From: Chitinophagaceae bacterium UBA2791
GTDB lineage: Bacteria > Bacteroidota > Bacteroidia > Chitinophagales > Chitinophagaceae
Assembly (NCBI GenBank): GCA_002352105.1
Contig: DEHV01000061.1
Coordinates: 41,103 to 98,158, forward strand
Length of the DNA stretch: 57,056 nucleotides
Reading direction: 5' to 3'
In this document: in pieces, positions 27,485-37,193 of the stretch
How positions within the stretch are numbered: the stretch's first letter is position 1
How the letters are laid out: each line of letters begins with the position of its first letter
The notes under the pieces: generated by a model
Told to the model about the DNA's origin: nothing
Databases searched by the model: none
The model's input: only the letters and a program-made list of their open reading frames with translations
Program-made: the position numbers and the translations under genes

Positions 27485-29017
27485 ATGACGGAAAAGATCC
27501 TAATTCTTGATTTCGGCAGTCAATATACCCAGTTAATCGCCCGCGCAGTAAGAGAGGCCAATGTATATTGCGAGATCACGCCCTATCGCCAGCAAATAGA
27601 TTTCGACGCTTCCCTGAAAGGGATTATTTTATCCGGTTCGCCGTTCTCGGTGAATGATGCGAACGCTCCCGATATAGATATCAAATCGATCCAACAACGC
27701 CTGCCCGTGCTGGGGATCTGTTATGGCGCCCAGCTTGCGGCAAAACAATTCGGCGGCGAAGTGGCCAAAAGCGCCAAACGCGAATACGGAAGGGCCCTGA
27801 TGCAAAAGAAAAAAGACGACACCCTCCTCAAAGACGTAGCCGATCTTTCTGATGTATGGATGAGCCACAGCGATTCGGTACTCCGGATGCCGGAAGGATT
27901 TGAAGTGTTGGCCGCTACAGACGATATCCCCTTTGCCGCCTTTAAGATGAACGGCGGAAGCCATCCCCTATACGGCGTTCAGTTTCACCCCGAGGTATAC
28001 CATTCCGTTGAAGGAAAAAAAATACTGAAAAATTTCCTGACGCTAATATGCGGATGTAGCCAGAGTTGGACCCCGGCCCATTTTATTACCAATACGGTAG
28101 ACGCGCTTAAAAGCCAGATCGGGAACCGCAAGGTGATCATGGCGCTGAGCGGCGGGGTGGATTCGACAGTCGCTGCAACCCTTATCCATAAGGCCATTGG
28201 CAATAATCTTTCCGGCATCTTCGTCGACAATGGCGTGTTAAGAAAAAACGAATACCAGCAGGTGCTCGACGCATACGACAAGATCGGGCTGGCCGTCAGA
28301 GGCGTGGATGCAAAGGATCTGTTTTACCGCGAACTGAAAGGAAAGGCCGATCCCGAAACAAAGCGCAAGATCATCGGCAGGCTGTTCATTGATATCTTCC
28401 AGGAAGAAGCAAAAAAAATTGAAGGCATTGAACTTCTTGGCCAGGGAACCATTTATCCTGATGTTATTGAAAGCGTTTCCGTACATGGCCCTTCGGCGAC
28501 CATCAAGTCGCACCATAATGTAGGCGGACTTCCCGATATTATGCACCTGGAGCTGGTTGAGCCGCTTCGTTACCTCTTTAAGGACGAAGTGCGAAAAGTG
28601 GGATACGAACTGGGCATACCGGAAGATCTTCTTCAACGGCATCCCTTCCCCGGACCGGGCCTGGCCATCCGCATACTGGGAGATATAACCCCGGAAAAAG
28701 TAGCGCTGTTGCAGGAAGCCGATCATCGCTATACAAAAGCGTTAAAAGAATACAAACTTTACGATAAGGTATGGCAGGCGGGCGCTATCCTGCTCCCGGT
28801 CAAAAGCGTGGGCGTGATGGGCGATGAGCGCACCTATGAATATACGGCGGCGCTGCGGGCCGTCACTTCTGTGGATGGGATGACCGCCGACTGGGCGCAT
28901 CTTCCCTATGATTTCCTTTCCTTCATTTCAAACGACATTATCAATAATGTGCGGGGTATCAACCGCGTAGTGTACGATATCAGCAGCAAGCCTCCTGCAA
29001 CGATTGAATGGGAGTAG
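27485..29017 (+). CDS. guaA: GMP synthase (glutamine-hydrolysing)
   Basis: Converts XMP to GMP in purine synthesis using ATP and glutamine, cytosolic, 510 residues. The class I glutamine amidotransferase domain has Cys79 (GICYGAQ), His168 and Glu170 (QFHPEV). The PP-loop ATPase motif SGGVDSTVA is at 222-230. The C-terminal dimerisation domain includes RHPFPGPGLAIRILGD and ends PPATIEWE as usual. The next gene starts 34 bases downstream on the same strand. Confidence 0.98.
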   Translation: MTEKILILDFGSQYTQLIARAVREANVYCEITPYRQQIDFDASLKGIILSGSPFSVNDANAPDIDIKSIQQRLPVLGICYGAQLAAKQFGGEVAKSAKREYGRALMQKKKDDTLLKDVADLSDVWMSHSDSVLRMPEGFEVLAATDDIPFAAFKMNGGSHPLYGVQFHPEVYHSVEGKKILKNFLTLICGCSQSWTPAHFITNTVDALKSQIGNRKVIMALSGGVDSTVAATLIHKAIGNNLSGIFVDNGVLRKNEYQQVLDAYDKIGLAVRGVDAKDLFYRELKGKADPETKRKIIGRLFIDIFQEEAKKIEGIELLGQGTIYPDVIESVSVHGPSATIKSHHNVGGLPDIMHLELVEPLRYLFKDEVRKVGYELGIPEDLLQRHPFPGPGLAIRILGDITPEKVALLQEADHRYTKALKEYKLYDKVWQAGAILLPVKSVGVMGDERTYEYTAALRAVTSVDGMTADWAHLPYDFLSFISNDIINNVRGINRVVYDISSKPPATIEWE

Positions 29018-29051
29018 CCGTCTTGGAGTAAACAAATTTCACAGGAATAGC

Positions 29052-30266
29052 ATGAAAAAAACACGGGACTATCTGGTAATCTTTATGGCATTGTTGATGT
29101 CCGTCGCCGCTTATGCTCAAACGGACTCTCTTCAAGGAACAAATCCGGATACCTCGGATATCCCGGAGAAAAGAATGGAAGTCGCCATCTTTACTCCCCT
29201 TTTTCTCGACTCTGCATTTGATGTATCCTTACAATACCGCTACGGAAAAAATTTTCCCAGGTTCTTCAATCCCGGTCTTGAATTTTATGAAGGAGCGCAG
29301 TTGGCCATCGATTCCCTGCAAAAAGAAGGTATCTCCCTGGATGTGCGCCTCTACGATACGCGTTCAACAAAGAACCCTGTTGCTGCCGTGGTCAATAGCG
29401 AATCGTTTAACCATATCGATCTGATCATCGGGCAGACGAACGGGCCTGAAACCCGGCTACTGGGCGCTGCAGCCGCTAAAAAGAATATTCCTTTTATCAA
29501 CGCCACTTATCCCAACGACGCGGGCATTTCCAATAACCCTAATTTTATTTTGCTCAATTCCACCCTGGCAACGCATTTCACTGCGATGTACAAATTCATT
29601 CAAAAGAATTACCCGGTCTCCCCTATCATCCTGTTCCGCAAAAAAGGACCGCAGGAGGGACTTTTAAAAGGCTATTTTGATAATATCGCCAACCGCTCTT
29701 CCGTTCCGCTGAAAATAAAATATATCACCCTTGAAAATGATTTTACCGCCGAGGATCTGAAAAAACACCTGCAGGAAAACACCAGCGCGAATGTTTGTAT
29801 TTCAGGCAGCCTCGATATCCCGTTCGGCCTGCGCCTTACGCAGGAGCTGGCCAGCCTGCACGACCAATATCCCTCCGTTGTCTTTGGCATGCCGACCTGG
29901 TGGGATGTGGTCAACCTGGCAAAGCCGGAGTACAAGAACATAGAAGTTTATTTCACCACCCCCTTCTATCTCCCTGGCGATCACAAACTTGCCAATAGCG
30001 TACAGGAGTTTTTCAAAACAAAATTCTATTCCAGGCCTACCGATATGGTATACCGCGGATATGAAACCCTGTACCATTTTACGCACCTGCTGATCAAACA
30101 CGGCAAGAACCTCGGGTCCAGCCTTTCGGATAAAAACTTTAACCTTTTCACCGAATACGATATTCAGCCGGTTTTAAACCCTAAAACCATGACCCTTGAC
30201 TATTTTGAAAATAAAAAGATCTATTTTGTCAAAAAGGTAGCGGGAGTGGTAACAGAGGTGCGCTAG
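29052..30266 (+). CDS. Periplasmic binding fold type 1 protein (amino-acid ABC substrate-binding-like)
   Basis: A 404-residue exported protein with a signal peptide (MKKTRDYLVIFMALLMSVAAYAQ) and a LivJ/ANF-receptor-like bilobed fold: VAIFTPLFLDSAFD, FYEGAQLAIDSLQKEGISLDV, DLIIGQTNGPETRLLGAAAA, then VFGMPTWWDV near the hinge. In this phylum such proteins are often not linked to ABC permeases, and none is nearby, so a ligand-sensing or cell-envelope role is as likely as transport. ATG 29052 was chosen over the upstream in-frame start at 29004 because it begins the signal peptide. Part of a possible guaA-downstream run. Confidence 0.75.
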   Translation: MKKTRDYLVIFMALLMSVAAYAQTDSLQGTNPDTSDIPEKRMEVAIFTPLFLDSAFDVSLQYRYGKNFPRFFNPGLEFYEGAQLAIDSLQKEGISLDVRLYDTRSTKNPVAAVVNSESFNHIDLIIGQTNGPETRLLGAAAAKKNIPFINATYPNDAGISNNPNFILLNSTLATHFTAMYKFIQKNYPVSPIILFRKKGPQEGLLKGYFDNIANRSSVPLKIKYITLENDFTAEDLKKHLQENTSANVCISGSLDIPFGLRLTQELASLHDQYPSVVFGMPTWWDVVNLAKPEYKNIEVYFTTPFYLPGDHKLANSVQEFFKTKFYSRPTDMVYRGYETLYHFTHLLIKHGKNLGSSLSDKNFNLFTEYDIQPVLNPKTMTLDYFENKKIYFVKKVAGVVTEVR

Positions 30267-30295
30267 CTTACCTTGCTCCAGCCGCCACGCAGGAG

Positions 30296-32809
30296 ATGAA
30301 TCTTCAGGATACCATAGGCTATAAGAAGGTTAACGCCTGGTTCTTATCAAAGAATATTTCCCCTTTCCGGTTCCAGGAAGAGACCTGGCAGCATATACTC
30401 AACGGGCAGTCCGGACTGGTCAATGCGCCCACGGGTTGCGGGAAGACCTTTTCCGTTTTCCTGGGCGCGGTAATCGATTTTATCAACAGGCATCCGAAGG
30501 ATTTCACTACCCGATCCGGAAACGGATTGCAACTGATCTGGATCACCCCGCTAAGGGCTCTGGCCAAGGACCTGGCCAGGGCTATGGAAGAAGTCATCGG
30601 GGAACTGGGCCTGCAATGGAAAGTGGGCATTCGCAACGGGGATACGCCCACCGGCGAAAGGCAGAAACAAAAACAACGCATGCCGGAAACCCTGATCATC
30701 ACCCCCGAGAGCATGCATCTTTTACTGGCGCAGAAAGGATATCCTCTGCTATTTGATTCCCTGCGTCTTATTGCCGTTGACGAATGGCACGAACTGCTCG
30801 GTAGCAAACGCGGCGTGCAGGTCGAGCTCGCCATTACGCGGTTGATCGGCCTGAGAAAAACCGCAACCAGGCCTATCCCGCTGAACATCTGGGGTATCAG
30901 CGCCACCATCGGCAATCTTGAGCAGGCGCAACAAGTACTGCTTTCCCCGCTGCAACTGACCGGCAGAAAACCGTCGCAGGGCAAACTCGTGCGCGCAGCG
31001 ATAGACAAGGCGATAACGATCGAATCGATCTTTCCCGATGAAATAGAGAAATACCCCTGGGCGGGGCACCTGGGATTAAAGCTGATCAAAAAGGTCGTTC
31101 CCATCATTCAAAACAGCAAGACCACGCTGCTGTTCATCAATACGCGGGGAATGAGCGAGCGATGGTACCAGGCCCTGCTCGACGAATCGGAAGACCTCGC
31201 CGGCGCCATTGCCCTGCATCACGGCTCTATCGACAGAGAAACCAGGACCTGGGTGGAAGAGGCCCTGCACAGCGGCGCCTTAAAAGCGGTGGTATGCACG
31301 GCCAGCCTCGACCTTGGCGTTGATTTTCGACCAGTGGAGACCGTTATACAGGTAGGATCGCCCAAGGGCGTGGCGCGGTTCCTGCAACGCGCAGGACGCA
31401 GCGGTCACCGTCCGGGAGAAACCAGCAAGATCTATTTCCTCCCCACTCACTCCCTCGAACTGGCGGAAGCCGCGGCGCTGAAAGAAGCGAAGGACATCAA
31501 CTTCATCGAAAGCAGGGTTCCCTTTGTTCTGTGCTTCGACGTATTGATCCAATACCTCTGCACGCTTGCCATATCCGAAGGATTCCGGCCCGACGAAATA
31601 CTTCCGGAAGTGCGCAGCGCTTATTGCTTCAGCGAGATCGCCGATGAAGAATGGCAGGAGATCCTTCACTTCATTACAAAGGGAGGCAATGCCTTACAAC
31701 AGTACGACGAATTCAGGAAGGTGGAATCGATAGACGGCCTGTATAAAATAACCAGCCGGAAAATTGCGATGCGCCACCGCATGCATATCGGCGTCATCGT
31801 CAGCGATCCGATGCTGAAAGTGAAATTTTTATCCGGCGGATACATCGGCATGATCGAAGAATATTTTATTTCAAGATTGCAGCCGGGCGATACCTTTACC
31901 TTGTCGGGCAGGAACCTGGAATTCGTGATGATCAAGGACATGACGGTTATCGTCAGGAAATCCAACGCTTCGAAATCCATCATCCCCAGCTGGAACGGCG
32001 GAAGGCTCCCCTTATCGTCCAGCCTCGGCATCATGCTCAGGAAAAAATTCAATGAAGCCGCCGCCGCGCTGGAACAGGGGAAGAAGCATGGCGACAAAGA
32101 GATACGCGTATTGCAGCCCTTGTTTGAATTGCAGCGCCGCCTCTCGTATATCCCGAAAGAACAGGAATTGCTGATAGAACATATTGAAACGCGCGACGGC
32201 TACCATCTTTTTGTATATCCTTTTGAAGGACGGCTGGTGCATGAAGCGCTGGCCGCCTTGCTGGCTTACCGGTTAAGCCGCATCGCGCCTATTACGTTTT
32301 CCTTTGCCATGAACGACTATGGGCTTGAGCTCCTCAGCGATCAACCCATACCGTTAGATGACTCCAACGCCGCCGAACTGTTCAGCGCCGATCATCTGCT
32401 GGCCGATATCCAGCGCAGCGTCAATTCGGCCGAAATGACCAAACGGAAATTCCGGGATATTGCGGTGATAGGCGGACTGATATTCCAGGGATACCCGGGA
32501 GAATATAAGAAAGCGAGGCACCTGCAATCTTCCGCCTCTCTTTTATTCCAGGTTTTTAATGAATATGATAACCAGAACCTGCTGCTGCGTCAGGCGTACA
32601 ATGAGGTCATGGAGCAGCAGATGGAAGAACGCCGGCTGCGCGAAATGCTCAACCGCATCGGCGCATCGCAGATCGTTATTACCTACCCCCAGCAACTCAC
32701 GCCGTTCTGTTTTCCGCTGAAAGTAGACAGCCTCAGGGAAAACCTTTCTTCCGAAAAGCTGGAAGACCGAGTGAAACGCATGCAGGAACAGTTGGCCAAA
32801 CAAGTATGA
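30296..32809 (+). CDS. Ligase-associated DEXH-box DNA repair helicase (Lhr family)
   Basis: An 837-residue superfamily 2 helicase of the Lhr type found with ATP-dependent DNA ligases in a DNA damage response cluster. Motifs: Walker A APTGCGKT (44-51), Ia TPLRALAKDL (84-93), TPESMHLLL (136-144), II DEWHELLGSKRG (162-173), III SATIG, VI QRAGRSGHRPG. The rest is the winged-helix and Lhr-core C-terminal part. An AGGAG Shine-Dalgarno sequence precedes ATG 30296. The partner nuclease PdeM follows, but the ligase and the beta-lactamase-fold exonuclease often seen with it are not in this window. Confidence 0.92.
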   Translation: MNLQDTIGYKKVNAWFLSKNISPFRFQEETWQHILNGQSGLVNAPTGCGKTFSVFLGAVIDFINRHPKDFTTRSGNGLQLIWITPLRALAKDLARAMEEVIGELGLQWKVGIRNGDTPTGERQKQKQRMPETLIITPESMHLLLAQKGYPLLFDSLRLIAVDEWHELLGSKRGVQVELAITRLIGLRKTATRPIPLNIWGISATIGNLEQAQQVLLSPLQLTGRKPSQGKLVRAAIDKAITIESIFPDEIEKYPWAGHLGLKLIKKVVPIIQNSKTTLLFINTRGMSERWYQALLDESEDLAGAIALHHGSIDRETRTWVEEALHSGALKAVVCTASLDLGVDFRPVETVIQVGSPKGVARFLQRAGRSGHRPGETSKIYFLPTHSLELAEAAALKEAKDINFIESRVPFVLCFDVLIQYLCTLAISEGFRPDEILPEVRSAYCFSEIADEEWQEILHFITKGGNALQQYDEFRKVESIDGLYKITSRKIAMRHRMHIGVIVSDPMLKVKFLSGGYIGMIEEYFISRLQPGDTFTLSGRNLEFVMIKDMTVIVRKSNASKSIIPSWNGGRLPLSSSLGIMLRKKFNEAAAALEQGKKHGDKEIRVLQPLFELQRRLSYIPKEQELLIEHIETRDGYHLFVYPFEGRLVHEALAALLAYRLSRIAPITFSFAMNDYGLELLSDQPIPLDDSNAAELFSADHLLADIQRSVNSAEMTKRKFRDIAVIGGLIFQGYPGEYKKARHLQSSASLLFQVFNEYDNQNLLLRQAYNEVMEQQMEERRLREMLNRIGASQIVITYPQQLTPFCFPLKVDSLRENLSSEKLEDRVKRMQEQLAKQV

Positions 32810-32890
32810 GCGCTCAACCTGAACAGTTGCCTGGCCTGAAACAATGAGACGCCGCCGGGTAAGCGGGTATTAAAATGCGCGGCGCCATTG

Positions 32891-32898
32891 TATTTTTG
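32891..32898 (+). promoter_or_regulatory. -7 promoter box of the PdeM gene
   Basis: TATTTTTG matches TAnnTTTG and lies four bases before the TTG codon at 32903. It argues for a start at or after 32903. Confidence 0.4.
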
Positions 32899-32902
32899 CG
32901 CC

Positions 32903-33568
32903 TTGTATTTGCATCGCTACGATATCAGGGGGCAGTCCCTCTTGCTGTGCGCCGACAGAAGCCTGTTTTGGGAGGAGGAGCAAACGCTGATCGTGTCCGA
33001 TCTGCATTTTGGCAAAACGGGGCATTTCAGGAAATCAGGCATTCCCGCGCCGCAATCGGTATCCAGGGAAGACCTGCAGCGGCTGATCGCCCAATTGCAG
33101 TTTTTTAAACCCCGCCGGCTGATCGTGGTGGGCGATATGTTCCATAGCGTCGCCAACAAGGAGCTCGACATGTTCATGCGATGGAGAAATGACTTTTCCC
33201 GGCTGCCGGTGCATTTGGTAAAAGGCAATCACGATATTCTCCCCGGCGAATGGTACAAGACAGCAGGAATAGAGATTGCCGAAGAAATGCTGCAGATAGC
33301 CGGATTCCGCTTTCGCCACGACCCCGTTGACGGCGCCATTACAGACAACGGCGATGAGGCGCCCTACACTTTTTCGGGGCATATCCATCCCGGCATAACC
33401 ATCAACGGGCTGGGAAAACAATCGCTCCGGTTTCCCTGTTTTTATTTTACAGAACGCTATTGCATCTTACCCGCATTCAGCCGTTTCACCGGCACAGTCT
33501 CCGTGTTGCCAGACAAAAAAGACGCGACCTTCGCCATTGTCGGGCAAACGCTGGTAAAAATCAGGTGA
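32903..33568 (+). CDS. pdeM: Ligase-associated metallophosphoesterase/endonuclease PdeM
   Basis: A calcineurin-like phosphoesterase acting in the same DNA repair module as the upstream helicase. Metal-binding motifs in order are SDLHFGKTGHF, VVGDMFHS, KGNHD and SGHIHPG. No in-frame ATG exists between the upstream stop (32837) and the conserved N-terminal strand, so the start must be non-ATG: TTG at 32888, 32903 or 32909. 32903 is preferred because a -7 box sits just before it. The stop codon TGA abuts the reversed stop of the convergent DUF5916 gene with no base between. Confidence 0.86.
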   Translation: MYLHRYDIRGQSLLLCADRSLFWEEEQTLIVSDLHFGKTGHFRKSGIPAPQSVSREDLQRLIAQLQFFKPRRLIVVGDMFHSVANKELDMFMRWRNDFSRLPVHLVKGNHDILPGEWYKTAGIEIAEEMLQIAGFRFRHDPVDGAITDNGDEAPYTFSGHIHPGITINGLGKQSLRFPCFYFTERYCILPAFSRFTGTVSVLPDKKDATFAIVGQTLVKIR

Positions 33569-36061
33569 TCATTTGAAATCCTGGTAGTTGATAAAATAAA
33601 TAAACCTTATGGTAACCTCGTTGCCATGCGGCGCCCGCATCACCTGTCCCACATTGGACAGGTATTTTCTGTAATTACGGCCATAGAGACGGCTTTCATA
33701 CTCCGATCCCAGGTTATTCTTCCAGGCAAAGATGATCCTGCTGCCCAACCGGAAATCCCAGGTATAAAACAGGTCCAGGTTAAAGACATTATAATTCACA
33801 TTTTGGGAAGACGGGTCTATATCCATCCTTTCGTCCCAGTATCCGTCGCTTTTAACATTATACAGGTTGGTATTGAGGATGCGGTTCCAGAAATGCCTGG
33901 CGCGGAAGCTGATGTTCATCCGCGGAGTGAAATTATAAATACCGCTTACGATGGAGGTAACATCCGTATATTTCCGCCTGGCCAGTATGGGTTCGTCCGT
34001 CAGCGGATCTCGCAAAAAAGAATATCCGAACATCCCATTGTCATGCTGGCGGTTATAGCTCAGGTTCAACGAAAATTTTTCGCTGAACCGCAAGCGGGAT
34101 TCCAATCCCACCTTATAAAACGGATTATCCGGCAACTCGCCTTCGGAAAAGCCAAGGCTCCAGCTAAAAAAAACAGGCTTGCGGTTATCGGTGCTGCCAT
34201 CGGCAAAGAAAAAATAAAATGGCGACCGTTTTAACTTCTGGCGCGGCGTAATAAACCGGTCCGACGGCGTTTGCAGTTCATAAAAATCATTAAACCAGAA
34301 AGGCGTGGTCCCGGCCTGAAGCTGAAGGGTCCAGAAATTTTTAAACGTCCAGTTGGAAGTCGCGGACACTTCCGTTTTTTGATATTCAAAGGGCTTATAC
34401 AGGTAAGCCTGGAGGATCTTGACGCTATATTGCTGATTGAGCAACCATCGGTTGGGATCATAGATATTATAGCTCGCTTCCCCGGTATTCACGAGCTCAT
34501 TCGGCGATTCCAAAAAGCCGAGGTCGTTCGGATCGTACATGGCCGTTACCAATTCATTGCTCAGGGAATACTGGAACTTTCCGCTCACCTTCCCCAAAAA
34601 TGCATAGTTTTTAAAACCGTCGTACCCGCCGGCCGCGTTAAATATTTTGCTGTACCGGGGCACCAACGCCAAGCCATACCTGTTCCGCTTATCATAGAAA
34701 ACCATGTCCAGCCCCGTCACATTGGCGTCCCGGCGGTTCCCGTTGCGTATCACATTGGTATTGGTAAGGGTGATATAAGACCTGTTCTTAAATGCCTGGT
34801 CTAAAACAAATACGTTATAGTTGGCCAGTTCTTCTGTGGTGATCGCAGAATCCTTCCCGGAATATTTATTCCTGAGTATGGCTTTTTCGGATCGTCCCAC
34901 CGCATTAAAAACGCCTATACCGAGGTTGTTTCGCGTGCGACCGGAAAATTTCAAGGCATTGACAAGGCGGGTAACCGAGGGGTTCCGGACCACGTCATAG
35001 TCAGCCAGCGCGCCGGTTCCCGTAGAGTCCCTGATGTACTTGTATCGCTCCGGCTCCTTTCCTATTCTCCGGGAATAAAAGATATCCGCCTTGTTAAACA
35101 ACTCGGTCCCTTCGGTGAAGAACTGCCTGTTCTCCAGGAATTGTATCTCGAAGGGAGAGATATTGTTGATCACGTTGTCGGAGATCACCTGCCCAAAATC
35201 GGGTATCAGGGTCGCGTCCAGGGTAAAACTCTCGCTAAGCCCATATTTAACGTCCATGCCCCCGCTCTTGAGCGCCTCATTCTGGTAACCCTGCATCATC
35301 GAGGGGGTACTCCGGTATCCGCCGCTCACATAAGGAGAGAAACTCAGCCGCAACGGCGGGAGCAGATCATAAATTCCCGAAAGGTCTCCGAACTGGTTTA
35401 CGAATCCGCTGATATTCGGGTCGACAGCATTCCAGAATGATGTTTCGCTTAAACTCCTGTTGAACCGCAGGAACTGAATCCCCCATTCCAACGGCCCTTT
35501 TTGTTTCGCGAAGCGGATAGAGAAAAGCGGGATCTTCATTTCCACTACCCATCCGTCCGCCGCCATGGATACCCGGCTATCCCAAACCGCATCCCAACTG
35601 AGATCGCCGTAAACGCCGGAGGCCGGCGTGATATTGGGAGATACCCGGGCGTCGCTCTGCACATTCCGGGAAGTGACCACGAACTGGTAGGCATTTTGGC
35701 GGTCTTTATAAGAATCGATGAAAACGGCAAAATAGTCCACATCGGCATCCCGCTCCTGGTCGCGGGGCGTAAGCTGACGCCTTATCATGGAAGGGTCCGC
35801 ATAAAGATGAACGCCAACATAAATAGCAATATTATCATACAATACCCTGACCTCCGTACGGTCGTTGCCGGGCCTGCCAAACACGGGAGAACGGGTAATA
35901 AAATCAGTCGCATAAGGCGCAGATTGCCAGATGGGTTCATCCAGGATTCCGTCAATTCGGGGAGCTTCATCAACCCTTATCGCCTGCAATGTTTTTGCCT
36001 GGGCAATACCGGCAAACTGACAAATAAGCAAAAAATATATGAAAACTATAAACTTAGCCAT
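33569..36061 (-). CDS. DUF5916 outer-membrane protein with N-terminal CBM9-like domain
   Basis: An 830-residue exported protein. The signal peptide is MAKFIVFIYFLLICQFAGIAQA. A carbohydrate-binding-family-9-like domain follows (about 25-220: RIDGILDEPIWQSAPYATDF, VDYFAVFIDSYKDRQNAYQF, WVVEMKIPLFSIRF). The large DUF5916 region comes next, with repeated aromatic-rich strands typical of a beta barrel. Role unknown; sugar or glycan binding at the outer membrane is a guess from the N-terminal domain. The open frame starts at 36127, but ATG 36061 begins the signal peptide. Convergent with pdeM, end to end. Confidence 0.85.
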   Translation of the reverse strand: MAKFIVFIYFLLICQFAGIAQAKTLQAIRVDEAPRIDGILDEPIWQSAPYATDFITRSPVFGRPGNDRTEVRVLYDNIAIYVGVHLYADPSMIRRQLTPRDQERDADVDYFAVFIDSYKDRQNAYQFVVTSRNVQSDARVSPNITPASGVYGDLSWDAVWDSRVSMAADGWVVEMKIPLFSIRFAKQKGPLEWGIQFLRFNRSLSETSFWNAVDPNISGFVNQFGDLSGIYDLLPPLRLSFSPYVSGGYRSTPSMMQGYQNEALKSGGMDVKYGLSESFTLDATLIPDFGQVISDNVINNISPFEIQFLENRQFFTEGTELFNKADIFYSRRIGKEPERYKYIRDSTGTGALADYDVVRNPSVTRLVNALKFSGRTRNNLGIGVFNAVGRSEKAILRNKYSGKDSAITTEELANYNVFVLDQAFKNRSYITLTNTNVIRNGNRRDANVTGLDMVFYDKRNRYGLALVPRYSKIFNAAGGYDGFKNYAFLGKVSGKFQYSLSNELVTAMYDPNDLGFLESPNELVNTGEASYNIYDPNRWLLNQQYSVKILQAYLYKPFEYQKTEVSATSNWTFKNFWTLQLQAGTTPFWFNDFYELQTPSDRFITPRQKLKRSPFYFFFADGSTDNRKPVFFSWSLGFSEGELPDNPFYKVGLESRLRFSEKFSLNLSYNRQHDNGMFGYSFLRDPLTDEPILARRKYTDVTSIVSGIYNFTPRMNISFRARHFWNRILNTNLYNVKSDGYWDERMDIDPSSQNVNYNVFNLDLFYTWDFRLGSRIIFAWKNNLGSEYESRLYGRNYRKYLSNVGQVMRAPHGNEVTIRFIYFINYQDFK

Positions 36062-36169
36062 GAATTGACGGGGCAGCAAAAATAGCCGAAAATGCCTTCC
36101 AAATCGGATACTCTTGTCAAATGTCAAACTAAATTAATAGCAAAAACCGTATTTATCAATCTTTTACGA

Positions 36170-36919
36170 CTAATTTAATTTATTCTTCAGCGTGGCGACC
36201 TGTTCCTGCAGGTTGCTCACTACCGTAGCCAGCTGATTTACATCCCATCTGGGCTGAATATTCGCCCTGCTGATCACCATCGCGGCCTTCCATATCTCCA
36301 AAATATCTGCCGCATTTATCGTATATGGCTGATACTCAGGATTATCGCTAACCAACGTGACCCGGGCTTTCTGTTTCGGGTTTTTTAACACCCTTTTATA
36401 TACGATCCCCTCATTGCGCGATACGACAATATAGGTCTGGTTGCTTTTGACATCGTCCAACCCCGACACCATCTCCCCCACAATGATCGACCCGCTGGGC
36501 GTAGGCAACATAGAGTCGCCAACGATCTCAAAAGCCCGATAAGATCCCGGGCTAAGCATTGGCAGGGTAAAGGTATTCAGCTCATCGAGAAACTCCGGAT
36601 CGGCATACCCGGCAAGATAACCAGCCGCTGCCTTGACCGGCACAAAGGATATCTCAGCGCTCCCGGTAGCCAGTTTCTGGGCCCTCCGTTTGGCCAGGTA
36701 ACTCCCTTTTGTATCGCTCAGGTCCTTCAGCAGCAACTCGTCGAGGGTCAGTTTAAACATCTCCCCCGCGATTTCCAGGACTTCCAGGCGGGGTTCCGCC
36801 CTTTCTTCCTCATAAGCGCCCAACAGGGACCTTTTTATTTTTAATTTCAGGGCAAACTCTTCCTGGGTCCAGCCCCTGAGCTTTCTTAAATATTTCAGGT
36901 TTTTTCCGGCAACCGACAT
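36170..36919 (-). CDS. XRE-type transcriptional regulator with S24 (LexA-like) peptidase domain
   Basis: A 249-residue regulator. The helix-turn-helix domain is at 6-62 (LKYLRKLRGWTQEEFALKLK). A cleavage-like segment AAAGYLAGY lies at 97-105, and the S24 domain has Ser136 (GDSMLPT) and Lys175 (YKRV). The last 25 residues form a short coiled coil (VSNLQEQVATLKNKL). This layout resembles stress-responsive self-cleaving repressors. Whether it cleaves itself is not known. ATG 36919 gives the natural MSVAGKNLKYLR start, while the open frame extends to 37000. Divergent from secA with 274 bases between. Confidence 0.88.
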   Translation of the reverse strand: MSVAGKNLKYLRKLRGWTQEEFALKLKIKRSLLGAYEEERAEPRLEVLEIAGEMFKLTLDELLLKDLSDTKGSYLAKRRAQKLATGSAEISFVPVKAAAGYLAGYADPEFLDELNTFTLPMLSPGSYRAFEIVGDSMLPTPSGSIIVGEMVSGLDDVKSNQTYIVVSRNEGIVYKRVLKNPKQKARVTLVSDNPEYQPYTINAADILEIWKAAMVISRANIQPRWDVNQLATVVSNLQEQVATLKNKLN

Positions 36920-37193
36920 AACTAATATATTTAGCCATAAAAATACTAATTTTTTTAACACAAAGCGCATCATGCCGGTTTTAGCGGAGCTTATTTTCAA
37001 TTTGAATTTAAATTTCCATCCTGTTTATGTCGCGGCCCGAAGAACATGCTGAAGTTGGGCAGGTCGCTACCCTGTTTTCCTTAACTTTGCGTCCCTGTCA
37101 GATTGGCTATTTGTATCAACTAGCGCCATATTTGACCCTTAATCATTTTTAAACTGTCTCTATAGGACGGAAATAAATTATCAACGATATAAT
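36920..37193. promoter_or_regulatory. Divergent control region between the S24 regulator and secA
   Basis: A 274-base, AT-rich gap. On the plus strand TAACTTTG (37082-37089) matches the -7 box TAnnTTTG, giving secA a leader of roughly 100 bases. On the regulator side two copies of ACTAAT (near 36921 and 36949) sit in the first 40 bases before its ATG and could be autoregulatory half-sites. No known riboswitch or SecM-like leader ORF was recognised. Confidence 0.45.
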
